Part shown: positions 8,704 through 16,563 of the stretch, one piece after another
Position numbering within the stretch: the first letter of the stretch is position 1
How the letters are laid out: each line of letters starts with the position of its first letter
NCBI GenBank assembly: GCA_017472965.1
Contig: JAFUNR010000043.1
Coordinates: forward strand, 1-37,702
Direction: 5' to 3'
DNA: 37,702 bases
Source: Oscillospiraceae bacterium
GTDB taxonomy: Bacteria; Bacillota; Clostridia; Oscillospirales; Ruminococcaceae
Translations under genes and position numbers: made by a program
The notes under the pieces: model-generated
The model's input: only the letters and a program-made list of their open reading frames with translations
What the model was told of the DNA's origin: nothing
Databases searched by the model: none

Positions 8704-9753
8704 TTATGCTTTTACGAAGCGGAAATCGTTCCAGGGAAGCTCCACGGCAGCTTTTTTGGTCAGGATATCGTCGATGTGCAGCAGCAGGGGGAAATCCTCC
8801 AGTTTCAGCACACCGGCATCGGCGCTTATCCGGACAGCACGGGCCACACGCTCGGCTACCACCAGTGATTCCAGCGTTACACCGTTCAGCTCGGCTTTCG
8901 CCTCATCAATGTTCAGGCCGCGGCCCAGCAGAATACCCACCAGACGGGTACGCCCGCCGTACACGGTGACATACAGATCGCCCAGACCAACGCTCAGATT
9001 TTCCAGCGTACCGGCCTTCTGGAAGGCCAGCAGCTTTGCCATCTCCTTGACGCTCTGGCCGAAGATCGCCGCCTGTGAATTGAAGTGCAGCTCACTGTCG
9101 ATGCCAAAGACCTTCTGGTTCAGGCCGACAGTCAGTGCAATGCCCAGCGCGTAGCCGTTTTTCAGCGCCACGGCGCTTTCGATGCCGATGACATCGGTGG
9201 AAAGGCTGATGTGGTAATAATCCGTCTCCATGATGGCGCGCAGCTTTTCCAGAATGGCCATATCCTTGCCGCAGAAGGCCACCTCGGTCTGGTCATGCGC
9301 CACCAGCTCATAGCTGGTGCAGGGGCCGCCCACGGCGTTCAGCGGCACATTTTTGCCCAGCGCATCCAGCTTTTTCTGCCAGTAGTCGGGGTAGCAGATC
9401 AGGGTGCCGTCGGCCATATCCATCAGGCCCTTGGTCACCGTCAGTACCGGCATACCGTCGGGGATCTTCGGCAGGATCACATCGCCGAACCACTCCACGC
9501 CGAAACTGCTCACGCCGCCGATGATCATGTCTGCGCCGGCAATGGCTGCATCCACATCCTCGATCTGGTAATATTTCACTCCGGCGGGGAAATCCTTTGT
9601 GAATTTGGGGTGACGGCCGGTGGCGATGGAGGTGCTGATGATCTCGCGGTCCAGATGGGTGCCCACCAGACGCACCTCGTGACCGTTTTCTCTTGCGGGG
9701 AATGCCAGCGCCGAGCCCATCATGCCCGAGCCGATGATCGTTACAATTGCCAT
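8704..9753 (-). CDS. Glycerol-3-phosphate dehydrogenase family protein (NAD(P)-dependent, divergent)
   Basis: This 349-residue protein has the GpsA layout. An N-terminal Rossmann fold with dinucleotide motif IGSGMMGSA (residues 7-15) is followed by the substrate domain, which contains VTKGLMDM and the catalytic-Lys segment AVALKNGYALGIALTVGL. GpsA reduces dihydroxyacetone phosphate to sn-glycerol 3-phosphate for phospholipid synthesis. The nucleotide motif differs from the usual GAGSWGTA, and the region around GVSSFGVEWF is unusual, so this is either a divergent GpsA or a relative acting on another phosphate. A clear AAGGAG lies upstream of the start. It is an isolated gene between a bidirectional terminator and an extended -10 promoter. 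Confidence 0.8.
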   Translation of the reverse strand: MAIVTIIGSGMMGSALAFPARENGHEVRLVGTHLDREIISTSIATGRHPKFTKDFPAGVKYYQIEDVDAAIAGADMIIGGVSSFGVEWFGDVILPKIPDGMPVLTVTKGLMDMADGTLICYPDYWQKKLDALGKNVPLNAVGGPCTSYELVAHDQTEVAFCGKDMAILEKLRAIMETDYYHISLSTDVIGIESAVALKNGYALGIALTVGLNQKVFGIDSELHFNSQAAIFGQSVKEMAKLLAFQKAGTLENLSVGLGDLYVTVYGGRTRLVGILLGRGLNIDEAKAELNGVTLESLVVAERVARAVRISADAGVLKLEDFPLLLHIDDILTKKAAVELPWNDFRFVKA

Positions 9754-9827
9754 AGTGATGCTCCTTACTTTGTCTGAGATGATACGAATAAAGGAATACA
9801 GGTGAAAAAGGATACTTTCCGGATGTC

Positions 9828-9856
9828 AGTATACCAGAAAACCGCGTAAAGGAAAA
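9828..9856 (-). promoter_or_regulatory. Extended -10 promoter of the gpsA-like gene
   Basis: The minus strand carries TGGTATACT (extended -10). A weak TTTTCC lies 17 nt further upstream in the -35 position. Confidence 0.55.
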
Positions 9857-9905
9857 GTGTTTTCCGCGGGGATTTTCTTGCGAAGAAAGGTTTTTCTGCA
9901 GGTGT

Positions 9906-10523
9906 TCAGCGGGCAAACTGCTCCAGCCAGGCGCGGGCGATCAGCTCGTGACCGGCGGGGGTGGGGTGCACGCCGTCGGCCAGCCAGTATTCCGGCGGAG
10001 CCAGACGGCAGGCAGCGTCGAATTTCTCCTGCAGCGGAATGTACTCCAGCCCGTGCTTTTCGGCCACCCGCTTTGCGGCGGCGGCGCGCAGGGGCACCTC
10101 GGCGGAAAATTCATCAAAGGCTGCCTCGGTGGCGCTGCCGCGCAGCACAAACGGCTCCAGGATCAGAATGCGGATTTCCGGCAGCGCAGCCTTCACCTCG
10201 GCGATCAGCACATCGTACAGCGTTTCGTACAGCGCGGTGTGCACGCCGTTTTGACAGGCGGCCTCGTGCCAGACATCGTTGACGCCGATCAGGATGCTCA
10301 GCACATCCGGCTGCAGATTGATGATATCGACTTTGATGCGGGCCAGCAGATCGCTGATGCGGTTGCCGCTGATGCCGCGGTTGAGGAATTCATAGGCGCC
10401 GGGGGCTTCATAGCCCAGCTGTGCGGCGATCAGCGTGGGGTAGCCGCTGCCCGAAAGCCGCTCCACCTCGCGGCTGCGGCCGACATCGGTGATGGAATCG
10501 CCCTGAAACAGGATTTTCTGCAT
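9906..10523 (-). CDS. SGNH/GDSL-family esterase
   Basis: This 205-residue protein has the four SGNH blocks. GDSITD near residue 8 holds the nucleophile Ser in block I. NRGISGNRISDLL is block II with Gly. LIGVNDVWHE is block III with Asn. DGVHPTPAGHELIA near the C-terminus holds the catalytic Asp and His of block V. There is no signal peptide, so it should act in the cytoplasm, like the small acyl-esterase or deacetylase members (TesA/rhamnogalacturonan acetylesterase fold). The start at 10523 is preceded by AAGGAG at suitable spacing. The substrate cannot be read. It is a single gene with its own promoter, divergent from the ECF operon. Confidence 0.85.
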   Translation of the reverse strand: MQKILFQGDSITDVGRSREVERLSGSGYPTLIAAQLGYEAPGAYEFLNRGISGNRISDLLARIKVDIINLQPDVLSILIGVNDVWHEAACQNGVHTALYETLYDVLIAEVKAALPEIRILILEPFVLRGSATEAAFDEFSAEVPLRAAAAKRVAEKHGLEYIPLQEKFDAACRLAPPEYWLADGVHPTPAGHELIARAWLEQFAR

Positions 10524-10571
10524 AGCCGTTCTCCTTTTGATCCCTGCACCCGAACGGGTGCGTTTTTCTTT

Positions 10572-10600
10572 ACTATACCGCAAGGCACGGGTTTCGTCAA
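10572..10600 (-). promoter_or_regulatory. Sigma-A promoter of the SGNH esterase gene
   Basis: On the minus strand TTGACG and TATAGT are separated by 17 nt, about 50 nt upstream of the start. Confidence 0.72.
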
Positions 10601-10653
10601 GGCGAAAAAACCGCAAAACCGCCGCTTTTCGGGGCGAAATACGCCGTCGATTC

Positions 10654-10682
10654 TTGACAATCCGCGCTGTGTTCTGTATACT
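10654..10682 (+). promoter_or_regulatory. Strong sigma-A promoter of the ECF transporter operon
   Basis: A perfect TTGACA and TATACT are separated by 17 nt. The short 5' untranslated region contains a small hairpin (10695-10713, 7-bp stem) but is too short for a known vitamin or methionine riboswitch. Confidence 0.82.
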
Positions 10683-10747
10683 GTGAGTGTACGGGTGCGC
10701 CTTGCGGGCGCACACGGTATTTTTTGAGAAAAGAGAGAGTACGAATC

Positions 10748-11296
10748 ATGAAAAAGTTTTCTGTCAAGACCATCGTCGCCATCGGTATTGGCGCTGCGCT
10801 GTTCTTCGTGCTGGGTCGTTTCGTGTCCATTCCCAGCCCTGTGCCCAACACCACCATCAACCTGCAGTACGGCCTGCTGGCCTTCATGAGCGTTGTTTAC
10901 GGCCCTGTCGCCGGCGCTCTGATCGGTCTGATCGGCCATGCTCTGATCGACTTCAGCTGGGGCTGGGGCATCTGGTGGAGCTGGGTCATCGCTTCCGCTG
11001 TGTACGGTGCTCTGGTGGGTCTGTCCGCCAAGGTGTTCAAGATGCAGGAGAATGAGCTGGGCAAGAAGGGCCTGATCAAGTTCAACATTGCGCAGGTCGT
11101 CGGCCATATCATCTGCTGGGGCGTTGTCGCTCCCGTGCTGGATATCGTGATCTACAGCGAGCCTCTGGAGAAGCTGTTCGCTCAGGGTCTGTTCGCCGGC
11201 ATCAGCAATGCTGTCACCACCGCCATCGTGGGCACCCTGCTGTGCATCGCCTACGCCGCTGCCAAGCCCAAGGCCGGCAGCCTGACCAAGGAGTAA
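10748..11296 (+). CDS. ECF transporter substrate-binding (S) component, UPF0397-like
   Basis: This 182-residue protein has five to six hydrophobic segments and the look of the UPF0397/ECF S-component family. Typical features are IGIGAALFFVLGRF in the first helix, the Pro-rich IPSPVPNTTINLQYGL, and YGPVAGALIGLIGHALIDFSW. S components capture a vitamin or other micronutrient at the membrane and dock on the shared energising module. The two following genes encode that module, so this looks like a dedicated group I ECF system. No riboswitch was seen in the leader, and the substrate is unknown. The start at 10748 follows a GAGAGAG purine tract. A hairpin terminator lies between this gene and the ATPase gene. 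Confidence 0.85.
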   Translation: MKKFSVKTIVAIGIGAALFFVLGRFVSIPSPVPNTTINLQYGLLAFMSVVYGPVAGALIGLIGHALIDFSWGWGIWWSWVIASAVYGALVGLSAKVFKMQENELGKKGLIKFNIAQVVGHIICWGVVAPVLDIVIYSEPLEKLFAQGLFAGISNAVTTAIVGTLLCIAYAAAKPKAGSLTKE

Positions 11297-11319
11297 TCTC
11301 TCCCCGCATACTAGAACAG

Positions 11320-11349
11320 AAGGCAGGCGGCAAACGCCTGCCTTTGTTT
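11320..11349 (+). terminator. Intercistronic hairpin (possible attenuator) within the ECF operon
   Basis: A perfect 10-bp stem (11320-11329 with 11335-11344) is followed by a short TTTGTTTC tract, 24 nt after the S-component stop and 16 nt before the next start. It may partly terminate transcripts so that the S component is made in excess, or protect the upstream mRNA. Confidence 0.6.
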
Positions 11350-11364
11350 CATAGGAGGCTTCTT

Positions 11365-13077
11365 TTGGATAAGGATATCGTCATCTCTTTTGATAAATTC
11401 GGTTTTCAGTATACCGCGCAGGCGGAGCCCACTCTGTATGATATCAACCTGACCGTCCGCAAGGGCGAAAAGGTACTGATCGCGGGGCCCTCCGGCTGCG
11501 GTAAATCCACGCTGGCGCACTGCATCAACGGCCTGATCCCCGCGGCCTATCCCGGCAGGATCATCGGCAGTCTGACGGTGGGCGGCAGGGATGCAGTGGA
11601 ACAGGGGTTGTTCGGTCTGAGCAAAACGGTCGGCACCGTGCTGCAGGATTCGGACGGCCAGTTCATCGGCCTGACGGTGGCGGAGGATATTGCCTTTGCG
11701 CTGGAAAATGACGGTGTGGATACTGCCGAAATGCATGAACAGGTGAAAAAAGCCGCCGCGCTGGTGGGCGTGGAGAAGGTGCTTTCCCATGCCCCGCACG
11801 AAATTTCCGGCGGGCAGAAGCAGCGCGTGGGGCTGGCGGGCGTGATGGTCAACAGCGTGGATGTGCTGCTGTTTGATGAGCCTCTGGCCAATCTGGATCC
11901 CGCCACCGGCAAGCAGACCATTCAGTTCATCGAGGAGATCCAGCAGCGCACCGGCTGTGCGGTGGTGATCATCGAGCACCGTCTGGAGGATGTGCTCTGG
12001 CGCAAGGTGGATCGCGTGGTGGTGATGGGCGAGGGCCGCATCGTGTATGACGGCAGCCCGGATGAGCTGCTGTGCGCGGGACTGCTGCAGAGTGCCGGCA
12101 TCCGTGAGCCGCTGTATGTCACCGCGCTCAAATACGCAGGCGTTCAGCTGACACCGGAGATGCACCCCGCCTTTCTGCCGGAGCTGCAGCTCTCCGATGC
12201 CCAGAAGCAGCAGGTGCGGGAATGGTTCGAAAGCCGCCCCGCCCCCGCCGAAAAAGCGCAGACCCCGGTGCTGCTGCAGACACAAGGCGTGGATTTCACC
12301 TACGATAAGGGCCATCACGCACTGAAGGGCATCGATGTTACGGTGCGCCGCGGCGAGATGCTCAGTATCGTGGGCACCAACGGCGCGGGCAAATCCACCT
12401 TTTCCAAGGCGGTGTGCGGTTTTGTGCGGCCGCAGGGCGGCAGCATGATGCTGGACGGCGAGGATCTTTCCTCTCTGAGCATCAAGGAGCGTGCCGACCG
12501 CATCGGCTATGTGATGCAGAACCCCAACCAGATGCTGTGCAAGCCCATGATTTTTGACGAGGTGGCCTTCGGCCTGCGCAACCGCGGTATCCCCGAGGAG
12601 GAGGTCCGCCCCCGTGTGGAGGAAGCGCTGCGCATCTGCGGACTGTACCCCTTCCGCAACTGGCCGGTTTCAGCGCTGAGCTACGGTCAGAAAAAGCGGG
12701 TGACCATCGCCTCCATTCTGGTGCTGCGCCCGCAGCTGATTTTGCTGGACGAGCCCACCGCCGGACAGGATCTGGCCCATTACACCGAGATCATGGAATT
12801 CCTGCGCAGCCTGAATGAGCAGGGGGTCACCGTGGTGCTCATTACCCATGATATGCACCTGATGCTGGAGTACACCCCCCGTGCGGTGGTGTTCCACGAC
12901 GGCCGCATCATTGCCGACTGCTCCGCTGCCGAGGTGCTCAATTCACCTGAGATCGTGGCGGCGGCCAATCTGAAGGAGACCTCTCTCTACCATCTTTCCA
13001 TGCTGTGCGGCATCGATAAGCCGGAGGCCTTTACCCGCTGCTTTATCGCCCGGGATCAGGAGGTGCGCGGAAAATGA
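11365..13077 (+). CDS. ECF transporter ATPase, two fused ABC domains (YkoD-like)
   Basis: This 570-residue protein contains two complete ABC ATPase domains in one chain and supplies energy for the ECF transporter. Domain 1 has Walker A GPSGCGKST near residue 41, signature ISGGQKQRVG and Walker B VLLFDEPLANLD. Domain 2 has Walker A GTNGAGKST near residue 337, signature LSYGQKKRVT (Tyr replacing the usual Gly) and Walker B LILLDEPTAGQD. The likely start is TTG at 11365, since AGGAGG lies 6 nt upstream; a longer open frame upstream runs through the hairpin and has no site. The stop overlaps the T-component ATG by 4 nt, giving translational coupling. Confidence 0.88.
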   Translation: MDKDIVISFDKFGFQYTAQAEPTLYDINLTVRKGEKVLIAGPSGCGKSTLAHCINGLIPAAYPGRIIGSLTVGGRDAVEQGLFGLSKTVGTVLQDSDGQFIGLTVAEDIAFALENDGVDTAEMHEQVKKAAALVGVEKVLSHAPHEISGGQKQRVGLAGVMVNSVDVLLFDEPLANLDPATGKQTIQFIEEIQQRTGCAVVIIEHRLEDVLWRKVDRVVVMGEGRIVYDGSPDELLCAGLLQSAGIREPLYVTALKYAGVQLTPEMHPAFLPELQLSDAQKQQVREWFESRPAPAEKAQTPVLLQTQGVDFTYDKGHHALKGIDVTVRRGEMLSIVGTNGAGKSTFSKAVCGFVRPQGGSMMLDGEDLSSLSIKERADRIGYVMQNPNQMLCKPMIFDEVAFGLRNRGIPEEEVRPRVEEALRICGLYPFRNWPVSALSYGQKKRVTIASILVLRPQLILLDEPTAGQDLAHYTEIMEFLRSLNEQGVTVVLITHDMHLMLEYTPRAVVFHDGRIIADCSAAEVLNSPEIVAAANLKETSLYHLSMLCGIDKPEAFTRCFIARDQEVRGK

Positions 13078-13901
13078 CCAATCTTTTCAACTATATCGAG
13101 CGCTCCTCGCCCATTCACCGCATGACGGGTGCGGCCAAGCTGGCCTGTCTGCTGCTGTGGAGCTTTGCCGCCATGAGCGGCTTCCACACCCTGCTGCTGG
13201 CGGCGCTCACCGTGGCGGCAGTGGTGCTGTTCCGCATCTCCCGCATCAGGGTAAAGGATATCAGCTTCATGCTGGGCTTCACCTTCACCTTCATGATCGT
13301 GAACAATCTGCTGATTTATCTGATCAGCCCGGAGCACGGCGTTTCCATCTATGGCAGCCGCACCGTGCTGCTGGAGCTTTTCGGCCCGTATGTGATCACG
13401 GCAGAACAGCTTTTCTACCATCTGAATGTGGCGCTGAAGTACACCTGCACCATCCCCATCGTGCTGCTGTTCATCTGTACCACCGATCCCTCTGAATTTG
13501 CAGCCTCGCTCAACCGCATCGGTGTCAGCTACCGCATCAGCTACGCGGTGGCGCTGGCGCTACGCTACATTCCGGATGTGCAGCGTGCCTATACCGAGAT
13601 CGCCAATGCCCAGCAGGCCCGCGGTGTGGAGATGAGCAAAAAGGCCAGCCTGATCGAGCGGCTGAAAAATGTCAGCGCCATCCTGATCCCGCTGATCCTC
13701 TCCAGTATGGAGCGTATCGATACCATCTCCAACGCCATGGAGCTGCGCGGCTTCGGCAAGAATAAAAAGCGCAGCTGGTATTCGGCGCGGCCCTTCGGTG
13801 CGTGGGACTGGATATCCATGGCCGTGTGCGGCGCGCTGGTGGTGCTGTCTTTGGTGCTCACCGCGCTCAACGGCAGCCGGTTTTTCAATCCCTTTGTGTG
13901 A
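13074..13901 (+). CDS. ECF transporter transmembrane (T) component
   Basis: EcfT/CbiQ-family proteins couple ATP hydrolysis to toppling of the S component in the membrane. This 275-residue protein opens with the family-like IERSSPIHRMTGAAKL segment. It has four to five membrane helices and the two Ala-Arg-Gly-type coupling motifs: AQQARGVEM in the cytoplasmic loop and AMELRGFGKNKKR near the C-terminus. These Arg-containing helices dock on the ATPase. It overlaps the double-ATPase gene by ATGA and is followed by a terminator, so it closes the three-gene operon. Confidence 0.88.
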   Translation: MTNLFNYIERSSPIHRMTGAAKLACLLLWSFAAMSGFHTLLLAALTVAAVVLFRISRIRVKDISFMLGFTFTFMIVNNLLIYLISPEHGVSIYGSRTVLLELFGPYVITAEQLFYHLNVALKYTCTIPIVLLFICTTDPSEFAASLNRIGVSYRISYAVALALRYIPDVQRAYTEIANAQQARGVEMSKKASLIERLKNVSAILIPLILSSMERIDTISNAMELRGFGKNKKRSWYSARPFGAWDWISMAVCGALVVLSLVLTALNGSRFFNPFV

Positions 13902-13913
13902 AAAATTCAGGAT

Positions 13914-13951
13914 AGCGGAAACGGGCGGCAGCCTGTTTCCGCTGTTTTATT
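13914..13951 (+). terminator. Terminator of the ECF operon
   Basis: A 13-bp stem with one G-T pair (13914-13926 with 13931-13943) and a 4-nt loop is followed by GTTTTATTT. Confidence 0.9.
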
Positions 13952-13972
13952 TACGAAACATTTTCGCTGCGC

Positions 13973-14001
13973 TTGCTTCCGCAGTTTTTTTGGTGTATAG
14001 T
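13973..14001 (+). promoter_or_regulatory. Sigma-A promoter of the LacI-family gene
   Basis: TTGCTT and TATAGT are separated by 17 nt, about 40 nt before the start codon. Confidence 0.7.
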
Positions 14002-14040
14002 CAGTTACATTGACCGATGAGACGGAAAGGAAGATGTGCC

Positions 14041-15012
14041 ATGACAATGCGGGAGCTGGCAGGGCTTGCCAATGTATCGGTTTCCACCGTGAGCAAGGCG
14101 TTTCACGGCGGGCCGGATATCAGCGCCGAAACGCGGGAGCGGATCTTTGCGCTGGCGCGGCAGCACGGCTGCTACGGCAGGTTTTTTCGGGGAAAATACC
14201 CGCGGAAAGTGATCGCCATCATCTGCCCGGAGCTTGGCAGCGCCCATTACATCGATTATGTGGAGCGGCTGAAAAACGCCATCGAAGCCGACGGCGGTAT
14301 TGCCGTGGTGGCCTCATACCAGTTTGACGAGGCGTATCAGGCGGAGCTGGTGGAGTATTTTGCATCGTATCTGCAGGTGGACGGGATCTTTGTGATCCAT
14401 CTGAAATGCGAACTGAAAAAGGGCTATGATGTGCCTATTGTGGCGCTGGCCTCCCGGGAGCAGGAGCTGGATTCGGTAAATGCCGATATCGGCGCGGCGC
14501 TGGCCGAAGCGCTGGCAGAGCTGCGGCGGCTGGGGCATACCTCGGTGACCTTTGTGGGCGAAAGCCTGACCGCAGGCAAGCAGCAGCAGTTCGAGGAGCT
14601 GGTGCAGGCAGATGCACAGCTGCAGGGCACCGTCATCGTCAGCGAGGAGCGGTTTGAAAAAGCCGGTGCGGACGGCGTGCGCCGGCTGCTGGAACAGGCA
14701 CCGGAATGCACCGCGCTTGTGTGCGCTTACGACGATATCGCCCTTGGCGCGATCCGGGCACTGACGCAGCGCGGGCTGCGGGTGCCGCAGGATATTTCGG
14801 TGATGGGTATCGACAATATCGTCCATTCTGCCTATGCGCAGACGGCGCTCACCACCATTGGCTGCGATATGGACGGAATGTGCGCGGCGGCATGGCGTAT
14901 TATGGCGCACAAGCTGAAAAACCGCTATTACAAAAACCGGCAGAGCATTGTCCTGCCGGGGCGGCTGATCCTGCGGGATACTGTGGGAAAAGCGCCGGAA
15001 AAAAGAGGATGA
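14041..15012 (+). CDS. LacI-family transcriptional regulator
   Basis: This 323-residue protein has a standard N-terminal LacI helix-turn-helix (MTMRELAGLANVSVSTVSKA), a hinge and a periplasmic-binding-protein-like effector domain. The domain contains the usual segments: IAIICPE at its start, a TFVGE-type strand in the middle, and the region VPQDISVMGIDNIVHSAYAQ with LTTIG before the C-terminal arm. It probably represses a sugar-use operon and is released by a sugar effector. The nearest candidate targets are the sialidase-like and aldolase genes downstream, but those already have a divergent AraC regulator. The chosen start has GGAAAGGAAG about 9 nt upstream. It is a single gene ending in a long bidirectional terminator. 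Confidence 0.9.
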   Translation: MTMRELAGLANVSVSTVSKAFHGGPDISAETRERIFALARQHGCYGRFFRGKYPRKVIAIICPELGSAHYIDYVERLKNAIEADGGIAVVASYQFDEAYQAELVEYFASYLQVDGIFVIHLKCELKKGYDVPIVALASREQELDSVNADIGAALAEALAELRRLGHTSVTFVGESLTAGKQQQFEELVQADAQLQGTVIVSEERFEKAGADGVRRLLEQAPECTALVCAYDDIALGAIRALTQRGLRVPQDISVMGIDNIVHSAYAQTALTTIGCDMDGMCAAAWRIMAHKLKNRYYKNRQSIVLPGRLILRDTVGKAPEKRG

Positions 15013-15013
15013 T

Positions 15014-15060
15014 AAAAAAGGGCGCACTGCAAAGGGGTATTTTGCAGTGCGCCCTTTTTG
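15014..15060 (+). terminator. Long bidirectional terminator between lacI-type and sialidase-like genes
   Basis: A nearly perfect 18- to 19-bp stem (15015-15033 with 15041-15059) has an A6 tract on the left arm and a T5 tract on the right. It can terminate transcripts from both strands. Confidence 0.92.
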
Positions 15061-15151
15061 TGTGAACAGACAGAACGGCAGAAGCTGCAGCGCTCAAGCC
15101 CCGGAATATGCAGCACGGAGCTCCTTATCCGATATTGGGAGCGCAGCGGCA

Positions 15152-16540
15152 TCAGTTCCCGCTTGTATTCGTCAGCGATACCCGCCCGAAGGTGGAGTAG
15201 TTGGCGTCGTGGAAATTGTGGGCGTTGTTGATGGCGGTACGGCACAGGTACAGGATCTCGCCGTTTTCGATGAGAAAATCCACATACTGGAAGCCCACTT
15301 TGGCGGGGTCCTCGCCGCGGCGGTCGGCCAGATCCCGCAGCACCTGCCAGTGCAGTCCGTCCGCGGAGACCATCAGCGAAAGCAGGTTGCGGTGACCGAT
15401 GCATTCCGGCCCCGTGATGCGGCTGGCGATGGAATAGTATTTTTGGGTCAGCGGGTCGTATTTGATGGAAAATTTGGAATGGTTTGCGGGAAAATCGATG
15501 CAGCGGTCATAGGTAAGCGGCGCTTCGGGCTCATCGGTGTTCACCTTATAGGCGATCACCTTGCCGTAGTTGGGGGTGGTACGGGTCATATCGTAGCGCA
15601 TCACATTGTAAAGCGCGCCGTTTATCACCGTCAGCGCACCCTCGATGTTGCCGCTGCTGGGGCCTGCGGGCAGGCCGGGCCAGCCGGGATCGTATTTCAC
15701 CGGCTCGCTGAAAAGCCAGCTGTCCGCATCCAGCAGATCGGCATCGGCGGCAGCGCTCATCACCATGGGGGCATGGTAGCCGCGCCCCCACGCGCCCCAT
15801 TCCAGCGTGTTCCACAGCCGTCCGGCGTATTCCACCACCGGCTGGGGATTCTTGTGTACGCCCGCCTCGCCGTTTTTGCCGCCGCCGCCCCGCAGCAGCA
15901 CCGTCGGCTCGCCGAAGGTATAGCCGCCGTCATCCGAGCGACCGATGAGCAGATCGCCGTATTCGGTGTTCACCGCCAGCATATACAGCGCGCCGCCATG
16001 AACAAACAGCTTGCCCCAGAAGCAGGGGAAAAGTTCGCTGATATACCGCCAGCTGCGGCCGTCATCCTCCGAACGGAAGATAAGGCTCAGATTCTGGGGG
16101 CAGTTTCCGGCAAAAAGATCCATCGAGGCCAGCAGTGCGCCGTCCGGCAGCCGCACCAGCGAGGGGCTGCACAGATACCGGCCGGAGAAGGCATAGGCCT
16201 CGTCCTCCGGATGCAGGTAGTTCACCACCGTGTCAAAGGGGGCGGCGCACAGAGCCAGCCGGATGCGGCTGCGCTTTTCCTCCGCCTGCACATAGAATTC
16301 ATACTCTTTTCCCTCACACAGCTGCCCGATCACGGCGCTGTCACCGCCGGTGGTCAGCACGGGCAGGAATTCGCCTTCGCCCCGCACGCGGCAAAAGACG
16401 GTGTACTCCGCTGCACCGCAGGGCAGCCACTGCAGAGCGATGGCATCGGCGGCGGGTGCAACACGGCAGATGTATGGCTCGCCCACCTCGGTGAACGGCG
16501 GGCGGTAAGGGGCGTAGCTCCAGTTTTTATGTGCTTTCAT
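15152..16540 (-). CDS. Sialidase-fold (Asp-box/BNR) protein with N-terminal fibronectin-III-like domain
   Basis: This 462-residue protein appears cytoplasmic because no signal peptide is seen. About residues 18-95 resemble a fibronectin type III domain (YICRVAPAADAIALQW through KEYEFYVQA). The rest resembles a six-bladed beta-propeller. Asp-boxes SEDDGRSW and SDDGGYTF are visible, and the N-terminal blade has SPSLVRLPDG in place of the classic RIP motif of GH33 sialidases. Related proteins hydrolyse or bind sialic-acid-like or other anionic sugars, but activity here is unproven. The start at 16540 has AAAGGAG upstream. It lies 23 nt after the NanA/DapA-like gene on the same strand, so the two form an operon. 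Confidence 0.75.
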   Translation of the reverse strand: MKAHKNWSYAPYRPPFTEVGEPYICRVAPAADAIALQWLPCGAAEYTVFCRVRGEGEFLPVLTTGGDSAVIGQLCEGKEYEFYVQAEEKRSRIRLALCAAPFDTVVNYLHPEDEAYAFSGRYLCSPSLVRLPDGALLASMDLFAGNCPQNLSLIFRSEDDGRSWRYISELFPCFWGKLFVHGGALYMLAVNTEYGDLLIGRSDDGGYTFGEPTVLLRGGGGKNGEAGVHKNPQPVVEYAGRLWNTLEWGAWGRGYHAPMVMSAAADADLLDADSWLFSEPVKYDPGWPGLPAGPSSGNIEGALTVINGALYNVMRYDMTRTTPNYGKVIAYKVNTDEPEAPLTYDRCIDFPANHSKFSIKYDPLTQKYYSIASRITGPECIGHRNLLSLMVSADGLHWQVLRDLADRRGEDPAKVGFQYVDFLIENGEILYLCRTAINNAHNFHDANYSTFGRVSLTNTSGN

Positions 16541-16563
16541 GGGGGCTCCTTTCCGCGGGTGCA

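Noticed and set aside
10683-10747. Riboswitch for the ECF transporter
   Set aside because: The leader is only about 60 nt and shows a single 7-bp hairpin, too little for known vitamin, preQ1 or SAM riboswitch folds that I can recognise.
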